From positions 1-64,000 of the forward strand of contig JACDSH010000019.1 of the NCBI GenBank assembly GCA_013450215.1: a DNA stretch of 64,000 nucleotides. The letters are read 5' to 3'. Source of the DNA: Nitrosospira sp. (lineage in GTDB: Bacteria; Pseudomonadota; Gammaproteobacteria; Burkholderiales; Nitrosomonadaceae). The position numbers were made by a program, and so were the translations under genes. Positions within the stretch are counted from its first letter, which is position 1. Every line of letters starts with the position of its first letter. Of this stretch, positions 39,667 through 50,100 are shown piece after piece. The notes below the pieces were generated by a model. The model ran no database searches. It was not told the DNA's origin and saw only the letters and a list, made by a program, of their open reading frames with translations.

Positions 39667-40916
39667 ATAGCTTCCCATCATTTTCTTATCATGATGCTAA
39701 GCTCCATGTGGAATCAGTTTCCCTAGATCGAATTGCGGTCGAGTTTGGGACACCCTGCTATGTCTATTCACACGCAACGCTAACTGCCGCCTACCGAGAG
39801 TTTGACTCTGCTTTTGCTGGTCGTGATCACCTAATATGTTACGCAGTTAAGGCCAACTCTAATCTAGCTATACTCAATCTATTTGCTCGCCTCGGCAGTG
39901 GTTTTGACATTGTTTCTGGGGGTGAGCTAAAACGGGTATTGAATGCCGGTGGCGATCCACATAAAGTAGTTTTTTCTGGTGTAGGTAAGCACCCGGAAGA
40001 GATGCGTGCAGCACTTACTGCCGGAATACTCTGTTTCAATGTCGAGTCAGAGGCTGAGTTGCTAAGGCTCAACCAGATAGCGGCGGAAATGAACAAGATC
40101 GCTCCAGTGAGTTTACGCGTCAACCCTGATGTTGATGCGAGAACTCACCCATATATTTCGACCGGCCTTAAGGAAAACAAGTTCGGCATTCCTTTTGATG
40201 AGGCGGAGAAACTATATCTCTCCGCCCAGAAATTCTCAAACATCCGGTTTACGGGACTGGACTGTCATATCGGTTCACAGCTGACTGAGCTCAACCCTTT
40301 CATCGAGTCCGCTGAGAAAGTGCTCGGCCTTCTTGCCCGCTTAGAAGCACAGGGATCAAGGATAGAACATCTGGATCTGGGTGGTGGACTCGGAATCCGA
40401 TACTCTTCAGAAATGCCTCCACTAGCAAGGGACTATGTAGCAGCATTGTGTGCAAAAATTGGGCAACGGAGCCAGCGCATTTTAATCGAGCCTGGACGTG
40501 CTCTAGTAGGGAACTCTGGTTTACTTCTTACCCGTGTCGAATACTTAAAACATACCCCGTATCGTGATTTCGCTATCGTAGATGCGGCTATGAATGATCT
40601 GATACGTCCAGCACTCTATGACGCATACCACGAGGTCCTACCGGTCGCTATGAGTGAGGAGAACGCTAAGTTGTACCAAATTGTCGGGCCAGTCTGTGAA
40701 ACAGGTGACTTTCTGGGGCATGACCGAAGGCTGTCACTAAGACAAGGGGATTTGCTCGCCGTGATGTCTGCAGGCGCCTATGGCATGAGTATGAGCTCAA
40801 ATTACAATACCCGCCCCCGCGCGGCTGAAGTAATGGTCGAGGGTGACCATATCCATCTAATACGAGAACGTGAGTCGGTAGAGCAATTAATCGCTCACGA
40901 AAGAATCCTACCTTGA
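39663..40916 (+). CDS. lysA: Diaminopimelate decarboxylase (GTG start overlapping lptM stop)
   Basis: YAVKANSNLAILNLFARLGSGFDIVSGGEL; HIGSQLTE; EPGRALVGNSG; GAYGMSMSSNYNTRPRAAEV. Confidence 0.96.
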   Translation: MNSFPSFSYHDAKLHVESVSLDRIAVEFGTPCYVYSHATLTAAYREFDSAFAGRDHLICYAVKANSNLAILNLFARLGSGFDIVSGGELKRVLNAGGDPHKVVFSGVGKHPEEMRAALTAGILCFNVESEAELLRLNQIAAEMNKIAPVSLRVNPDVDARTHPYISTGLKENKFGIPFDEAEKLYLSAQKFSNIRFTGLDCHIGSQLTELNPFIESAEKVLGLLARLEAQGSRIEHLDLGGGLGIRYSSEMPPLARDYVAALCAKIGQRSQRILIEPGRALVGNSGLLLTRVEYLKHTPYRDFAIVDAAMNDLIRPALYDAYHEVLPVAMSEENAKLYQIVGPVCETGDFLGHDRRLSLRQGDLLAVMSAGAYGMSMSSNYNTRPRAAEVMVEGDHIHLIRERESVEQLIAHERILP

Positions 40917-40992
40917 GATGTCATACTCTAAGTCGACACTTGTATCATAAGTAACGCCTACTTAGGTTGAGAGCCCACTCTTGTTATAACTG

Positions 40993-42435
40993 CTACAACA
41001 AAAACACTGTCGCCAGTCCCAAGAATATAAAGAATCCACCGCTATCAGTAACGGCAGTGATCATTACGCTGGAACCTGCGGCAGGGTCTCGTCCTAATTT
41101 TTGAAGAAGCAACGGGATTATTACTCCGAAAGATCCTGCCAGCAGGAGATTCAATGTCATTGCCAGGGTCATCACCAGACCGAGCGCAACGCTATCATAA
41201 ATCAAGAAAGCGAATAACCCGACTGCACTCCCCCATATCATCCCATTTAGAGCACTCACCCCAATTTCCTTGGCAAATAGCTTGCGTGCATTACTGAGAT
41301 TAAGTTGGCCCAAAGCAAGGGCTCGAACAATCATTGTGATGGTCTGATTACCAGAGTTTCCACCGATCCCGGCAATGATTGGCATCAACGCTGCCAATGC
41401 CACCAGCTTTTCAATGGAACCTTCAAATACACCAATCACTCGTGAGGCAATAAATGCCGTTACCAGATTGACCGACAACCAGATCCAACGGTTCCTTACA
41501 CTCTTCCATACCGGAGCAAATAGATCCTCTTCTTCGCTCAGCCCTCCAAGTTTGAGCGCTTCATTTTCAGATTCCTCGCGGATAAAATCCATTACTGCAT
41601 TGACGGTCACGCGTCCAACTAGTCTCCCTTCCACATCCACGACTGATGCAGAAACAAGATCATAACGCTCAAACGCGTGTGCTGCCTGCTGCGCCTTGTC
41701 ATCTGGACGAAGTTTCAGCATTTCTGTAGACATCACTGCCGCCACCTCGGTAACAGGGTCGCTCACTAGCAGACGATTTAATGGCAGGACGCCCTTGAGA
41801 TGCTCGTCACGGTCTACTACGAATAGTTGATCGGTATGTCCAGGTAGCTCATCTAGGCGGCGCAGATAGCGCAATACCACTTCTAGGGTCACATCCTCTC
41901 GGATCGTAACCATATCAAAATCCATCAGAGCTCCCACAGAATCTTCTGGATAGGACATGGCGGCGCGTAATTGCTCACGTTCTTCCACCGGCAGTGATCG
42001 AAATACATCATCAATAACAGAACGTGGCAAATCTGGGGCGAGATCAGCAATTTCATCTGCATCTAGCTGTCCCGTTGCAGCTACAAGTTCGTGACCAGCC
42101 ATGGCAGCGATAAGTGTTTCACGTACCGCGTCGGAAACTTCCAACAAAATCTCTCCGTCGTGCTCCGCCTTGACCAAATTCCAGATCGTCAGACGATCTT
42201 CCTGTGGCAAAGCTTCTAGGATATGAGCAACATCAGCAGAGTGGAGCCTATCAAGTAGCTGCTGCAACTCTAACAGACTTTGTCTGTGGGTTAGGGATTC
42301 GACCAGTTCATGCGATGGCATTTCCTGTGTCTTCACAAAGCCTGCCATCAGCTTGTAGCTGCTCAGTAGATGAGTCACCCGTTGCAATTGCACTTGCAGG
42401 TTCTCTGTTTCTCTGCGATTGTTTTCTTTATTCAT
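40993..42435 (-). CDS. mgtE: Magnesium transporter MgtE (ORF open to 42450)
   Basis: MgtE_N plus CBS pair; GGNSGNQTITMIVRALALGQL; TAVTDSGGFFIFLGLATVFLL. Confidence 0.95.
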   Translation of the reverse strand: MNKENNRRETENLQVQLQRVTHLLSSYKLMAGFVKTQEMPSHELVESLTHRQSLLELQQLLDRLHSADVAHILEALPQEDRLTIWNLVKAEHDGEILLEVSDAVRETLIAAMAGHELVAATGQLDADEIADLAPDLPRSVIDDVFRSLPVEEREQLRAAMSYPEDSVGALMDFDMVTIREDVTLEVVLRYLRRLDELPGHTDQLFVVDRDEHLKGVLPLNRLLVSDPVTEVAAVMSTEMLKLRPDDKAQQAAHAFERYDLVSASVVDVEGRLVGRVTVNAVMDFIREESENEALKLGGLSEEEDLFAPVWKSVRNRWIWLSVNLVTAFIASRVIGVFEGSIEKLVALAALMPIIAGIGGNSGNQTITMIVRALALGQLNLSNARKLFAKEIGVSALNGMIWGSAVGLFAFLIYDSVALGLVMTLAMTLNLLLAGSFGVIIPLLLQKLGRDPAAGSSVMITAVTDSGGFFIFLGLATVFLL

Positions 42436-42571
42436 GGCGGATCGGCCCAATAACGAGACAAAATTTTTTTGATTTTAAGTAAAATCAGGAGCCAGGTCGA
42501 ATACTTCCCAATCAAAGTGCTGAATGAAAGACCATATTCCCTTCATTTATAGCAGCTAGATTTTGAATCTA

Positions 42572-43273
42572 TCAGCGCGGAATTGACGTTGAAGCCATCC
42601 GATTAAAAATAATATCCGTCTTTTTCAATAGCCATGGCGTATTGCGGTTAAGGTCATAAAATCTTGGGCTGGGGACCATTGCAGCAAGACGTGCAGCTTG
42701 TTTTGATGTGAGGGCTGAGGCAGAGACACTATAGTAATAACGGCTAGCAGCTTCTGCACCAAACACCCCATTACCCCACTCTATCTTATTCAAGTAAATT
42801 TCCAAGATGCGGCGCTTGGACATTACATTCTCCAGCATCAGCGTAATAATTGCCTCCTCGATCTTGCGCCACGGCGTTTTTCTTCCAGAGAGGAAGAGGT
42901 TCTTCGCAAGCTGTTGGCTGATAGTTGAACCACCCCTGACAAACTTCCCCTTCTCTATGTTCTTCTCGTAGGCTTTCTGAATGGCCTCAAAGTCAAAACC
43001 TTCGTGCTGCAGAAACTTCCCATCCTCTGCAGCAATGATGGCGCGTTTCAGATGGGGAGAAATTTTCTCATACGGCACCCATTGATACAGTAAGACTGCC
43101 TCGGGTTTCTTCTCCTGCATTACATCCAGACGTTCTTGCATGAATGCACTACTCGATGGATTATAGAAGTTCCAATAAACAATGTGGCCAAGAATCCACA
43201 GTTGATAGAGTAATACTGCGCCGGCAAGAACGAGGGTAAGTCGCCAGACCCATCGCTTAAGAGATTTTCCCAC
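42572..43273 (-). CDS. mtgA: Monofunctional biosynthetic peptidoglycan transglycosylase
   Basis: AIIAAEDGKFLQHEGFDFEAIQKAYEKN...GGSTISQQLAKNLFLS; IYLNKIEWGNGVFGAEAASRYYY. Confidence 0.95.
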   Translation of the reverse strand: MGKSLKRWVWRLTLVLAGAVLLYQLWILGHIVYWNFYNPSSSAFMQERLDVMQEKKPEAVLLYQWVPYEKISPHLKRAIIAAEDGKFLQHEGFDFEAIQKAYEKNIEKGKFVRGGSTISQQLAKNLFLSGRKTPWRKIEEAIITLMLENVMSKRRILEIYLNKIEWGNGVFGAEAASRYYYSVSASALTSKQAARLAAMVPSPRFYDLNRNTPWLLKKTDIIFNRMASTSIPR

Positions 43274-43303
43274 GTGTTATTGGATAACCTTAAGCCATAA
43301 TCT

Positions 43304-44122
43304 TCATGTCTCTGATCGTAGCATCGCAATCACAGGTCCCGTTTCTGGCCTCAATCCTCGCCACAGTAAAAAAGATTCCGCCGCTTGTTCCACCAGCATA
43401 CCTATCCCATCGGATAGGTGGACCGCACCTTGCTGCCTTGCAAACTGTAAAAAAGGCGTGGGACCACTTCCGTACATCATATCGTAGGCTAATGACTCTG
43501 CAGCGAATATACACGGCGGTAATGATGGCAGCTTACCGTTAAGGCTTGCAGAAGTAGCATTAATGACAATATCAAATTCATGACCAGCAAGATCCGCATA
43601 ATCAGCTGGAATGACAAAATTATATTCAGCAAATCGCTGCTGCAGTTCGATTGCTTTCTGTTTGGTCCGATTCGCAATTGTCAGCATCTTCGGCTGATGT
43701 TCCAGTAGAGGAAGTAGAGCACCGCTAGCAGCTCCGCCTGCACCCATTAACAATACTCGCTTACCCGTAATTATAAAATCTAGATTACTTACGATATCAC
43801 GCACCAATCCAATACCATCGGTATTCTCACCGAGAATTTCATCATTATCGAGCGCGAGTGTATTGACCGCCTGGGCAGCAGCAGCACGTTCAGTCAGACG
43901 AGTAGAAATCTTACAAGCTTCGAGCTTGAATGGAATAGTTACATTCATGCCCCTACCACCAAATTTCCGAAAGGCTTCTACCGCTACAGAAAAACCATCA
44001 GGGGGGGCAAGGATCGCCTCATAGCGCATATTCTGATCAGTCTGTTTCGAAAATTCAGCATGGATTAATGGTGATTTGCTATGGGAGATTGGATTACCGA
44101 TGACGGCATAAAGATCTGGCAT
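43304..44122 (-). CDS. aroE: Shikimate dehydrogenase
   Basis: YAVIGNPISHSKSPLIHAEF; GMNVTIPFKLEA; GENTDGIGLVRDI; LLMGAGGAASGALLPLL. Confidence 0.95.
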   Translation of the reverse strand: MPDLYAVIGNPISHSKSPLIHAEFSKQTDQNMRYEAILAPPDGFSVAVEAFRKFGGRGMNVTIPFKLEACKISTRLTERAAAAQAVNTLALDNDEILGENTDGIGLVRDIVSNLDFIITGKRVLLMGAGGAASGALLPLLEHQPKMLTIANRTKQKAIELQQRFAEYNFVIPADYADLAGHEFDIVINATSASLNGKLPSLPPCIFAAESLAYDMMYGSGPTPFLQFARQQGAVHLSDGIGMLVEQAAESFLLWRGLRPETGPVIAMLRSET

Positions 44123-44184
44123 AATGGAAATAATTAAGTATTAGGTAATTGCATCAATTAACTCTGGACTGGTCGCTGTTCTGA

Positions 44185-45102
44185 CTATTCACTCAATAGT
44201 TCATCCGACCGGGTAAATACCCATGTACGGGTGATATGTAATATGTCGGTATCTTGACTGATGTTAGATGGAAAAGGAGAAAATCCGTTCTGACCTGCGA
44301 GCTTAACAATACGTACCGCCGCTTCATCTAAAATCTTTCTGCCTGACGAGCGATTGATTTCAATAGACTCTAGGCTGCCGTCTGACTTGATACCGACTGT
44401 GAGTTGCAGGTTTCCAAATAATTTTTCTCGCTTAGCGGCCTCAGGATAATTCAGATTTCCAACCCGCTCCACCTTCGCCCTCCAGTCTTCGATATAACGG
44501 GCGAAACGGTACTCCTGTGCATGAGCACCCACAAATCTACGTTTTGGAGGTTTCTGATAAGCCTCATAATCCTTAGCTATTTGTGCCTCAAGACGTGCGA
44601 TCTCAAGGCTACGTTGAACCAGGCCCGCAGTATTGGGCGCATCCTGTTTTCGTGGTAACGACTCTGACTGAATTTTCGGTTGATAGATGTCGTGCCTGCT
44701 ATTAACCTCCGCCATCAACCTCTTTGCTTCTTGTTCTAGCTGACCAATTTTTTGGTCGGCATTGACCATATCCGCTGAGAGTTTATTCTCTGGTAACAGA
44801 GGGAAGGGTGACTGGGCCTGGCGGCTGTCATCAGTATTGCCTCCACCATCCAAATTGGCTTGGGCAAGCTTATTGGCCATGTGAGGCTTTGAGCTTGATT
44901 TACTATTAACCAGCACCACCTCCAGCGTGGCTTGAGCTCTATCGATTTTCGCAGATGGAGGTGTAAAGGTTATGCCGAACAATACGACCGCATGCAAAAC
45001 CAATGAAAATAGTATTGCCACATTCAACCGTGATGACGGATCAAGCAGCCAGTCCTGAAATATGGCGAGATTAAAACTTGTTTTATTTGGTGTGGCGGCC
45101 AA
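44185..45102 (-). CDS. Energy transducer TonB family protein (TTG start, uncertain)
   Basis: N-terminal TM, variable linker, TonB_C domain GNLNYPEAAKREKLFGNLQLTVGIKSDGSLESIEINRSSGRKILDEAAVRIV. Confidence 0.85.
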   Translation of the reverse strand: MAATPNKTSFNLAIFQDWLLDPSSRLNVAILFSLVLHAVVLFGITFTPPSAKIDRAQATLEVVLVNSKSSSKPHMANKLAQANLDGGGNTDDSRQAQSPFPLLPENKLSADMVNADQKIGQLEQEAKRLMAEVNSRHDIYQPKIQSESLPRKQDAPNTAGLVQRSLEIARLEAQIAKDYEAYQKPPKRRFVGAHAQEYRFARYIEDWRAKVERVGNLNYPEAAKREKLFGNLQLTVGIKSDGSLESIEINRSSGRKILDEAAVRIVKLAGQNGFSPFPSNISQDTDILHITRTWVFTRSDELLSE

Positions 45103-45196
45103 CGTTCTAGGGAGTTTTAGAGTTAAGCCAGAGAATATTTATCAGCACGCCCATTGTAAGCAACAACTGCGCGATTGTCACATGCGTATCGGTAGC

Positions 45197-47107
45197 TTAT
45201 GTGTCCATTCTGCGCATATACCTTGCATCGCATGTCAGTTCCAATAAGTCTATCTTAGAGATCTCTACCTCAACATGTGTTTCTGGTGGCATGTCTGGCA
45301 ATGATGGTACCCGCATCGCCAACGGCAAACGATCTAATCCCACCAGGCCCTCCTTCAGAACCTGTGCACTAGTCGTATTGATATTCTCCTGCAACAGCCA
45401 GCGCAGACACCAATAGCGCTCCATCCTGCGCTGGAATTCTCCATAAGCCTCATAGACCGCTTCAAAATCTCTTATCGCTAAAAGCAGTTCATCACCTTCT
45501 TTGGCATAGGGTGGCTCTTCTCTACGCAACAACGCGATTAATTGCCGTTGATTAATGAGATCTATATAGCGCCTCAGTGGTGAACTAACCCAGGCATACT
45601 GCGATACTCCCAGTCCATGATGCGGAGCGGGGGAGGTACTCATCCGCACTTTCCCACCGCTCTGATTGCGATAAATTCCAGCAACGCCTCCATCAGCCAA
45701 TTGTTTACCCCACTCGGTATTAACAAAGATCATCAACTCTGACACCACCTTATCAATTGGTGAGCCGCGTCGACGTTCGGTGATCATGACAAAATCATCT
45801 TTAACGTTAAAGCTGTAATCTATCCTATCGTTGTTGCTGTCGCTGCCTTTTCCCCTCAACGCCTCCATCCTGTTAGCGAAATTCCACAATGACCTCAATT
45901 CCCGCCCAAAAGGATGATCGAGAGTATTACCTGTCAGAGTCTGTTCGTTAAAGTGCTGCTCAAGTGTGTCGTGTCTCAGATTTGCAGAAATTCTCACCTG
46001 CTCGATGCAGCTGTGCGTATTAACTATGGCGAAGTCATCTGATACCTCCAGATACATTGAAAGCACTGGGCATAGACGATCTTCACCAAGGGTGTAGTGA
46101 TGTATTACAGCCTCTGGCAGCATAGTGATCTTGTCGCCCGGCATGTAGACGGTAGAAAGTCGCTTCGCGACCACATCGTTCAGGGGCGATCCTGCCCCAA
46201 TCCCCAATGCCGGGGCAGCAATATGGATTCCGATGCGAATGCTACCAAACGGTAGAGGTGTTACTGAGAAAGCATCATCAATTTCTGTGGTAGTGGCATC
46301 GTCTATACTGAAAGCAACTACGTCAGCTACCGGCAGGTCTGACCAGGTGATCTGGTCGTCGCTTCCGTTGAGTGAGCTGAATCCTATGCCTTCTGGAAAA
46401 TATTCCAGTAGAAATCGGTTGAAATGATAATCATGTGAGGATGGAATTGCACCACACTTTTCCAGAAGTTTGAGGGCACTTAACTTCACTGCAGTGCAAG
46501 CAGCATCTAAAGCCTTCCATTCAATGCTTCTCTTGTCGGGCTGGTAGAGTAGTTCTGACAGCATCGGCCTGAACTCATCTGGCAATGTGAATGTAATTAA
46601 TAGACTCACATATCGAGATTGCTGCTCTGCTTGGAGGTTTTTTTTATCTTGGCTAGCAAGCGCTGACTTAAGTGCTTCGGGTGGAGCTGCTTTGTATCTA
46701 CCCCGCCCCTTTTTATAGAAGTACATCGGCGCTCCATGCAACCGACTGAGCACTGCTGCCAATTCCACTGGGCTAGGTGAATGTCCAAAATAATCCGCCG
46801 CTAGTGTGTCACTGGCGAATTCAACATCAGTTGCGCAACACTCCCAGAGGAAACTCAAATCAATTTCATCTGCAGTTTTCTGTGCAATATGTATGAACTC
46901 AGACAGCGGTGGCGCATCAAATTTCAGCAGAACTGACACACTCTTTATTTTAGAGCGCTTACCGTGAGGGGCCTCTACTTGCAGAGAGGTTATGTTATCG
47001 GCAAGAATCATTCCTGCCTTAAAAGTACCGTCCTCTTCGTAAAAAACATTCATGAGTTTTATTGCGGGTATGAATGGCGAGAGTGGCTGAAATAGCCGAG
47101 CCAACAT
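45197..47107 (-). CDS. RNB-domain ribonuclease (RNase II/R superfamily)
   Basis: AFSIDDATTTEIDDAFSV; GIHIAAPALGIGAGSPLNDVVAKRLSTVYMPGDKITMLPEAV; SPLRRYIDLINQRQL. Confidence 0.92.
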   Translation of the reverse strand: MLARLFQPLSPFIPAIKLMNVFYEEDGTFKAGMILADNITSLQVEAPHGKRSKIKSVSVLLKFDAPPLSEFIHIAQKTADEIDLSFLWECCATDVEFASDTLAADYFGHSPSPVELAAVLSRLHGAPMYFYKKGRGRYKAAPPEALKSALASQDKKNLQAEQQSRYVSLLITFTLPDEFRPMLSELLYQPDKRSIEWKALDAACTAVKLSALKLLEKCGAIPSSHDYHFNRFLLEYFPEGIGFSSLNGSDDQITWSDLPVADVVAFSIDDATTTEIDDAFSVTPLPFGSIRIGIHIAAPALGIGAGSPLNDVVAKRLSTVYMPGDKITMLPEAVIHHYTLGEDRLCPVLSMYLEVSDDFAIVNTHSCIEQVRISANLRHDTLEQHFNEQTLTGNTLDHPFGRELRSLWNFANRMEALRGKGSDSNNDRIDYSFNVKDDFVMITERRRGSPIDKVVSELMIFVNTEWGKQLADGGVAGIYRNQSGGKVRMSTSPAPHHGLGVSQYAWVSSPLRRYIDLINQRQLIALLRREEPPYAKEGDELLLAIRDFEAVYEAYGEFQRRMERYWCLRWLLQENINTTSAQVLKEGLVGLDRLPLAMRVPSLPDMPPETHVEVEISKIDLLELTCDARYMRRMDT

Positions 47108-47135
47108 TGGCTAATGCCTATCGTTAAGCTGATGC

Positions 47136-47159
47136 TTCGGCAGTATATTATACTCCGAA
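47136..47159 (-). promoter_or_regulatory. Candidate promoter -10 (TATAAT) embedded in a 24-nt imperfect palindrome upstream of the RNB ribonuclease gene
   Basis: Plus strand ttcgg c agtata t tatact ccgaa; minus strand contains TATAAT at 47152-47147; RNB start codon at 47107. Confidence 0.45.
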
Positions 47160-47281
47160 CCAACTGCCAGTGCCTTCGCTTAGGGCGTTTGAGAGGGGAT
47201 ATGATGCTGTGACGAGCCCGTTGATACTAGTGATAAGGAAACATAATCGGCAAAACTCTTGTAGATTCTGCTCGGCAGCGG

Positions 47282-50008
47282 CTAGCTCAGCTTTCCGTGA
47301 CACTGTTTATACTTTTTCCCAGATCCGCATGGGCAAGGGTCATTGCGACCGACCTTTTCATCTTGTCGAACGAATGGCTGATGCTTCTCCTGCCCATCCT
47401 GCTGTTCCCCATCTTCCCCAAATATTTCCTCATAAGCCGCATGGTGGTATTGAACATTAACTGGCGGCCGCGTTGCCTCAGCCACCTCTTCCACTTGCTG
47501 CTCACTTCTGATCTGAACTGTCATGAGTATTCTAGTAACTTCAGCTTTGATTTCTTCCAGCATGGTAGTGAATAGATCAAAAGCCTCCCGCTTATATTCT
47601 TGCTTAGGATTTTTCTGTGCATAACCACGCAAATGGATACCCTGGCGCAGATGATCTAGAGCTGCCAAATGCTCGCGCCAGTGGGTATCTAAACTTTGTA
47701 ACATTACCGCGCGCTCATAATGATGCATTACATTGGCGCCGACCTGCTGCACCTTTCCTTGATAATGATCGCTGACCACTCCAGCAACACGCTGAAGCAG
47801 ATTTTCTTCATGTAGATCTGGTTCTTTCTCCAACCATTCATGCACTGGTAGATGTAGCTGATACTCTGCAGTTAAAGCCTTCTCTAATCCCGATACGTCC
47901 CACTGCTCTTCGACGCTTTGTGGTGGTATATAGAGGCCGATAAGACTACTTATCGCATCCTCACGCATCGCCGTGATAGTTTCTGAAATATCTTCTGATT
48001 CCATTAATTCGTTACGCTGCTGATATATCACCTTGCGCTGATCATTGGCAACATCATCATATTCCAGCAATTGCTTGCGCATATCAAAGTTACGCGCCTC
48101 TACTTTTCTTTGGGCATTCTCAATGGCGCGCGTAACCCACGGATGCTCGATCGCCTCACCTTCAGGCATATTTAATCGCTGCATAATGCTGGCTACGCGA
48201 TCGGATGCAAAGATACGCAAGAGAGGGTCTTCCAACGATAGATAGAAACGACTGGAACCAGGATCACCCTGTCGCCCAGATCGTCCGCGCAGCTGATTAT
48301 CCACGCGGCGTGATTCATGACGTTCAGTCCCAATGATATGTAACCCTCCTTGCTTTAACACCTCATCGTGGAGACTTTTCCACTGCATCCGTAACTCGGC
48401 AACTTTCTCCCCCTTAACCGACTCGTTCATACTGCTGTCTAATTGGACGCGGTCTATCTCGGGCTCCGGGTTACCACCCAATACAATGTCAGTTCCTCGT
48501 CCGGCCATATTGGTCGCGATAGTGACCATATTAGGACGTCCAGCTTGCGCGACTATTTCTGCTTCGCGTGCATGCTGCTTCGCATTCAGTACTTGATGCG
48601 GCAGTTTTTCGTGGGTGAGCAGTCCAGACAATAGTTCATTACTTTCAATTGAAGTCGTACCCACTAAAACTGGTTGACCTCGTTGGTAACAGTCTTTGAT
48701 GTCTGCAATAATTGCTTGATTCTTCTCATTTGTAGTGCGAAACACCTGATCCATGCGATCGTCACGTACCATTGGGCGATGAGTCGGAACAATTACTGTC
48801 TCCAACCCATAGATTTGTTGAAATTCATAAGCCTCAGTATCTGCTGTGCCTGTCATACCGGAGAGCTTTTGATACATACGGAAATAATTCTGGAATGTTA
48901 TCGAGGCGAGCGTCTGGTTCTCTTTCTGAATCGGAACGCCTTCTTTCGCCTCTACCGCCTGATGCAATCCTTCCGACCAGCGCCTGCCAGACATCAGGCG
49001 ACCTGTAAATTCATCAACAATAATCACTTCATTGTTCTGCACCACATAGTGCTGATCAAGATGAAATAGGGCATGGGCACGTAGTGCTGCGTACAGATGA
49101 TGCACTAGATTGATATTGCTGGGATCGTAGAGGTTGGTCCCAGCTAGCAGTAGGCCCGATTGGGTTAATAATTTTTCTACATGCTCGAAACCTGCCTCAC
49201 TCAGCAAGACTTGCTGCGTTTTTTCATCCACGCTAAAATCGCCCGGACTATCCTCTTTCTCCTGTCGCGCTAGTCTTGGAATTAACGCGTTCATCCTGGT
49301 ATACACTTCGCTACTACCTTCTGCCTGACCCGAAATGATCAAAGGCGTACGTGCCTCGTCAATCAAGATTGAGTCGACTTCATCAACAATTGCGTAGTTG
49401 AGGTGACGCTGAACCCGTTCTGAAGGGTGGTTCACCATATTGTCCCGCAGATAATCGAACCCAAATTCGTTATTTGTGCCGTAAGTAATGTCGGCTGCGT
49501 AGGCGGCCTGCTTTTCGCCATGATCCTTTTGTGAAAGAATCACGCCCACACTGATCCCGAGAAACTGGTAAATCCTTCCCATCCACTCGGCATCCCTCTT
49601 GGCCAGGTAATCGTTCACAGTTACTAGGTGCACGCCTTTTCCAGACAACGCATTAAGATACGAAGGCAAAGTCGCCATCAGAGTCTTACCCTCCCCTGTA
49701 CGCATCTCCGCAATCTTGCCGCTATGAAGAACCATGCCGCCTATCAACTGCACACCGAAGTGGCGCATCCCTAATACCCGCTTGCTAGCTTCGCGCACTA
49801 CAGCAAATGCCTCTGGTAGCAAGGCATCCAAAGTCTCTCCTTCTGCTATACGGCTCTTGAACTCATCAGTCTTGGCGCGCAACTCTATGTCAGTAAGCAC
49901 TTCAAATCCAGGCTCCAGCGCGTTAATCACGCCCACCGCCTGAAAATATTGCTTGATCAGCCTATCATTGCGGCTGCCAAAGATTTTCTTAAGCAGATTA
50001 TTCAGCAT
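47282..50008 (-). CDS. secA: Protein translocase ATPase SecA
   Basis: [41 protein letters not shown]-terminal zinc motif [17 protein letters not shown]. Confidence 0.98.
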   Translation of the reverse strand: MLNNLLKKIFGSRNDRLIKQYFQAVGVINALEPGFEVLTDIELRAKTDEFKSRIAEGETLDALLPEAFAVVREASKRVLGMRHFGVQLIGGMVLHSGKIAEMRTGEGKTLMATLPSYLNALSGKGVHLVTVNDYLAKRDAEWMGRIYQFLGISVGVILSQKDHGEKQAAYAADITYGTNNEFGFDYLRDNMVNHPSERVQRHLNYAIVDEVDSILIDEARTPLIISGQAEGSSEVYTRMNALIPRLARQEKEDSPGDFSVDEKTQQVLLSEAGFEHVEKLLTQSGLLLAGTNLYDPSNINLVHHLYAALRAHALFHLDQHYVVQNNEVIIVDEFTGRLMSGRRWSEGLHQAVEAKEGVPIQKENQTLASITFQNYFRMYQKLSGMTGTADTEAYEFQQIYGLETVIVPTHRPMVRDDRMDQVFRTTNEKNQAIIADIKDCYQRGQPVLVGTTSIESNELLSGLLTHEKLPHQVLNAKQHAREAEIVAQAGRPNMVTIATNMAGRGTDIVLGGNPEPEIDRVQLDSSMNESVKGEKVAELRMQWKSLHDEVLKQGGLHIIGTERHESRRVDNQLRGRSGRQGDPGSSRFYLSLEDPLLRIFASDRVASIMQRLNMPEGEAIEHPWVTRAIENAQRKVEARNFDMRKQLLEYDDVANDQRKVIYQQRNELMESEDISETITAMREDAISSLIGLYIPPQSVEEQWDVSGLEKALTAEYQLHLPVHEWLEKEPDLHEENLLQRVAGVVSDHYQGKVQQVGANVMHHYERAVMLQSLDTHWREHLAALDHLRQGIHLRGYAQKNPKQEYKREAFDLFTTMLEEIKAEVTRILMTVQIRSEQQVEEVAEATRPPVNVQYHHAAYEEIFGEDGEQQDGQEKHQPFVRQDEKVGRNDPCPCGSGKKYKQCHGKLS

Positions 50009-50041
50009 AAATTTCCGATTAAATTCTGTTTAAACAGTCTT

Positions 50042-50077
50042 CCAAAAGCAAAGGGGTGAGGTTTTCGGCCTCACCCC
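50042..50077 (-). terminator. Rho-independent terminator between the M23 locus and secA (minus strand)
   Basis: RC: GGGGTGAGG(CCGAAAA)CCTCACCCC followed by TTTGCTTTTGG. Confidence 0.85.
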
Positions 50078-50100
50078 CCACAGTAGATCATCATTTCAGC

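Noticed and set aside
42471-42486. GATTTTAAGTAAAATC hairpin upstream of mgtE, considered as an Mg2+ riboswitch
   Set aside because: A 6-bp AT-rich stem only; none of the conserved M-box or mgtA-leader structure is visible
48674-49069. 131-aa plus-strand ORF antisense to secA
   Set aside because: Fully inside secA, no recognisable domain, composition typical of spurious antisense ORFs
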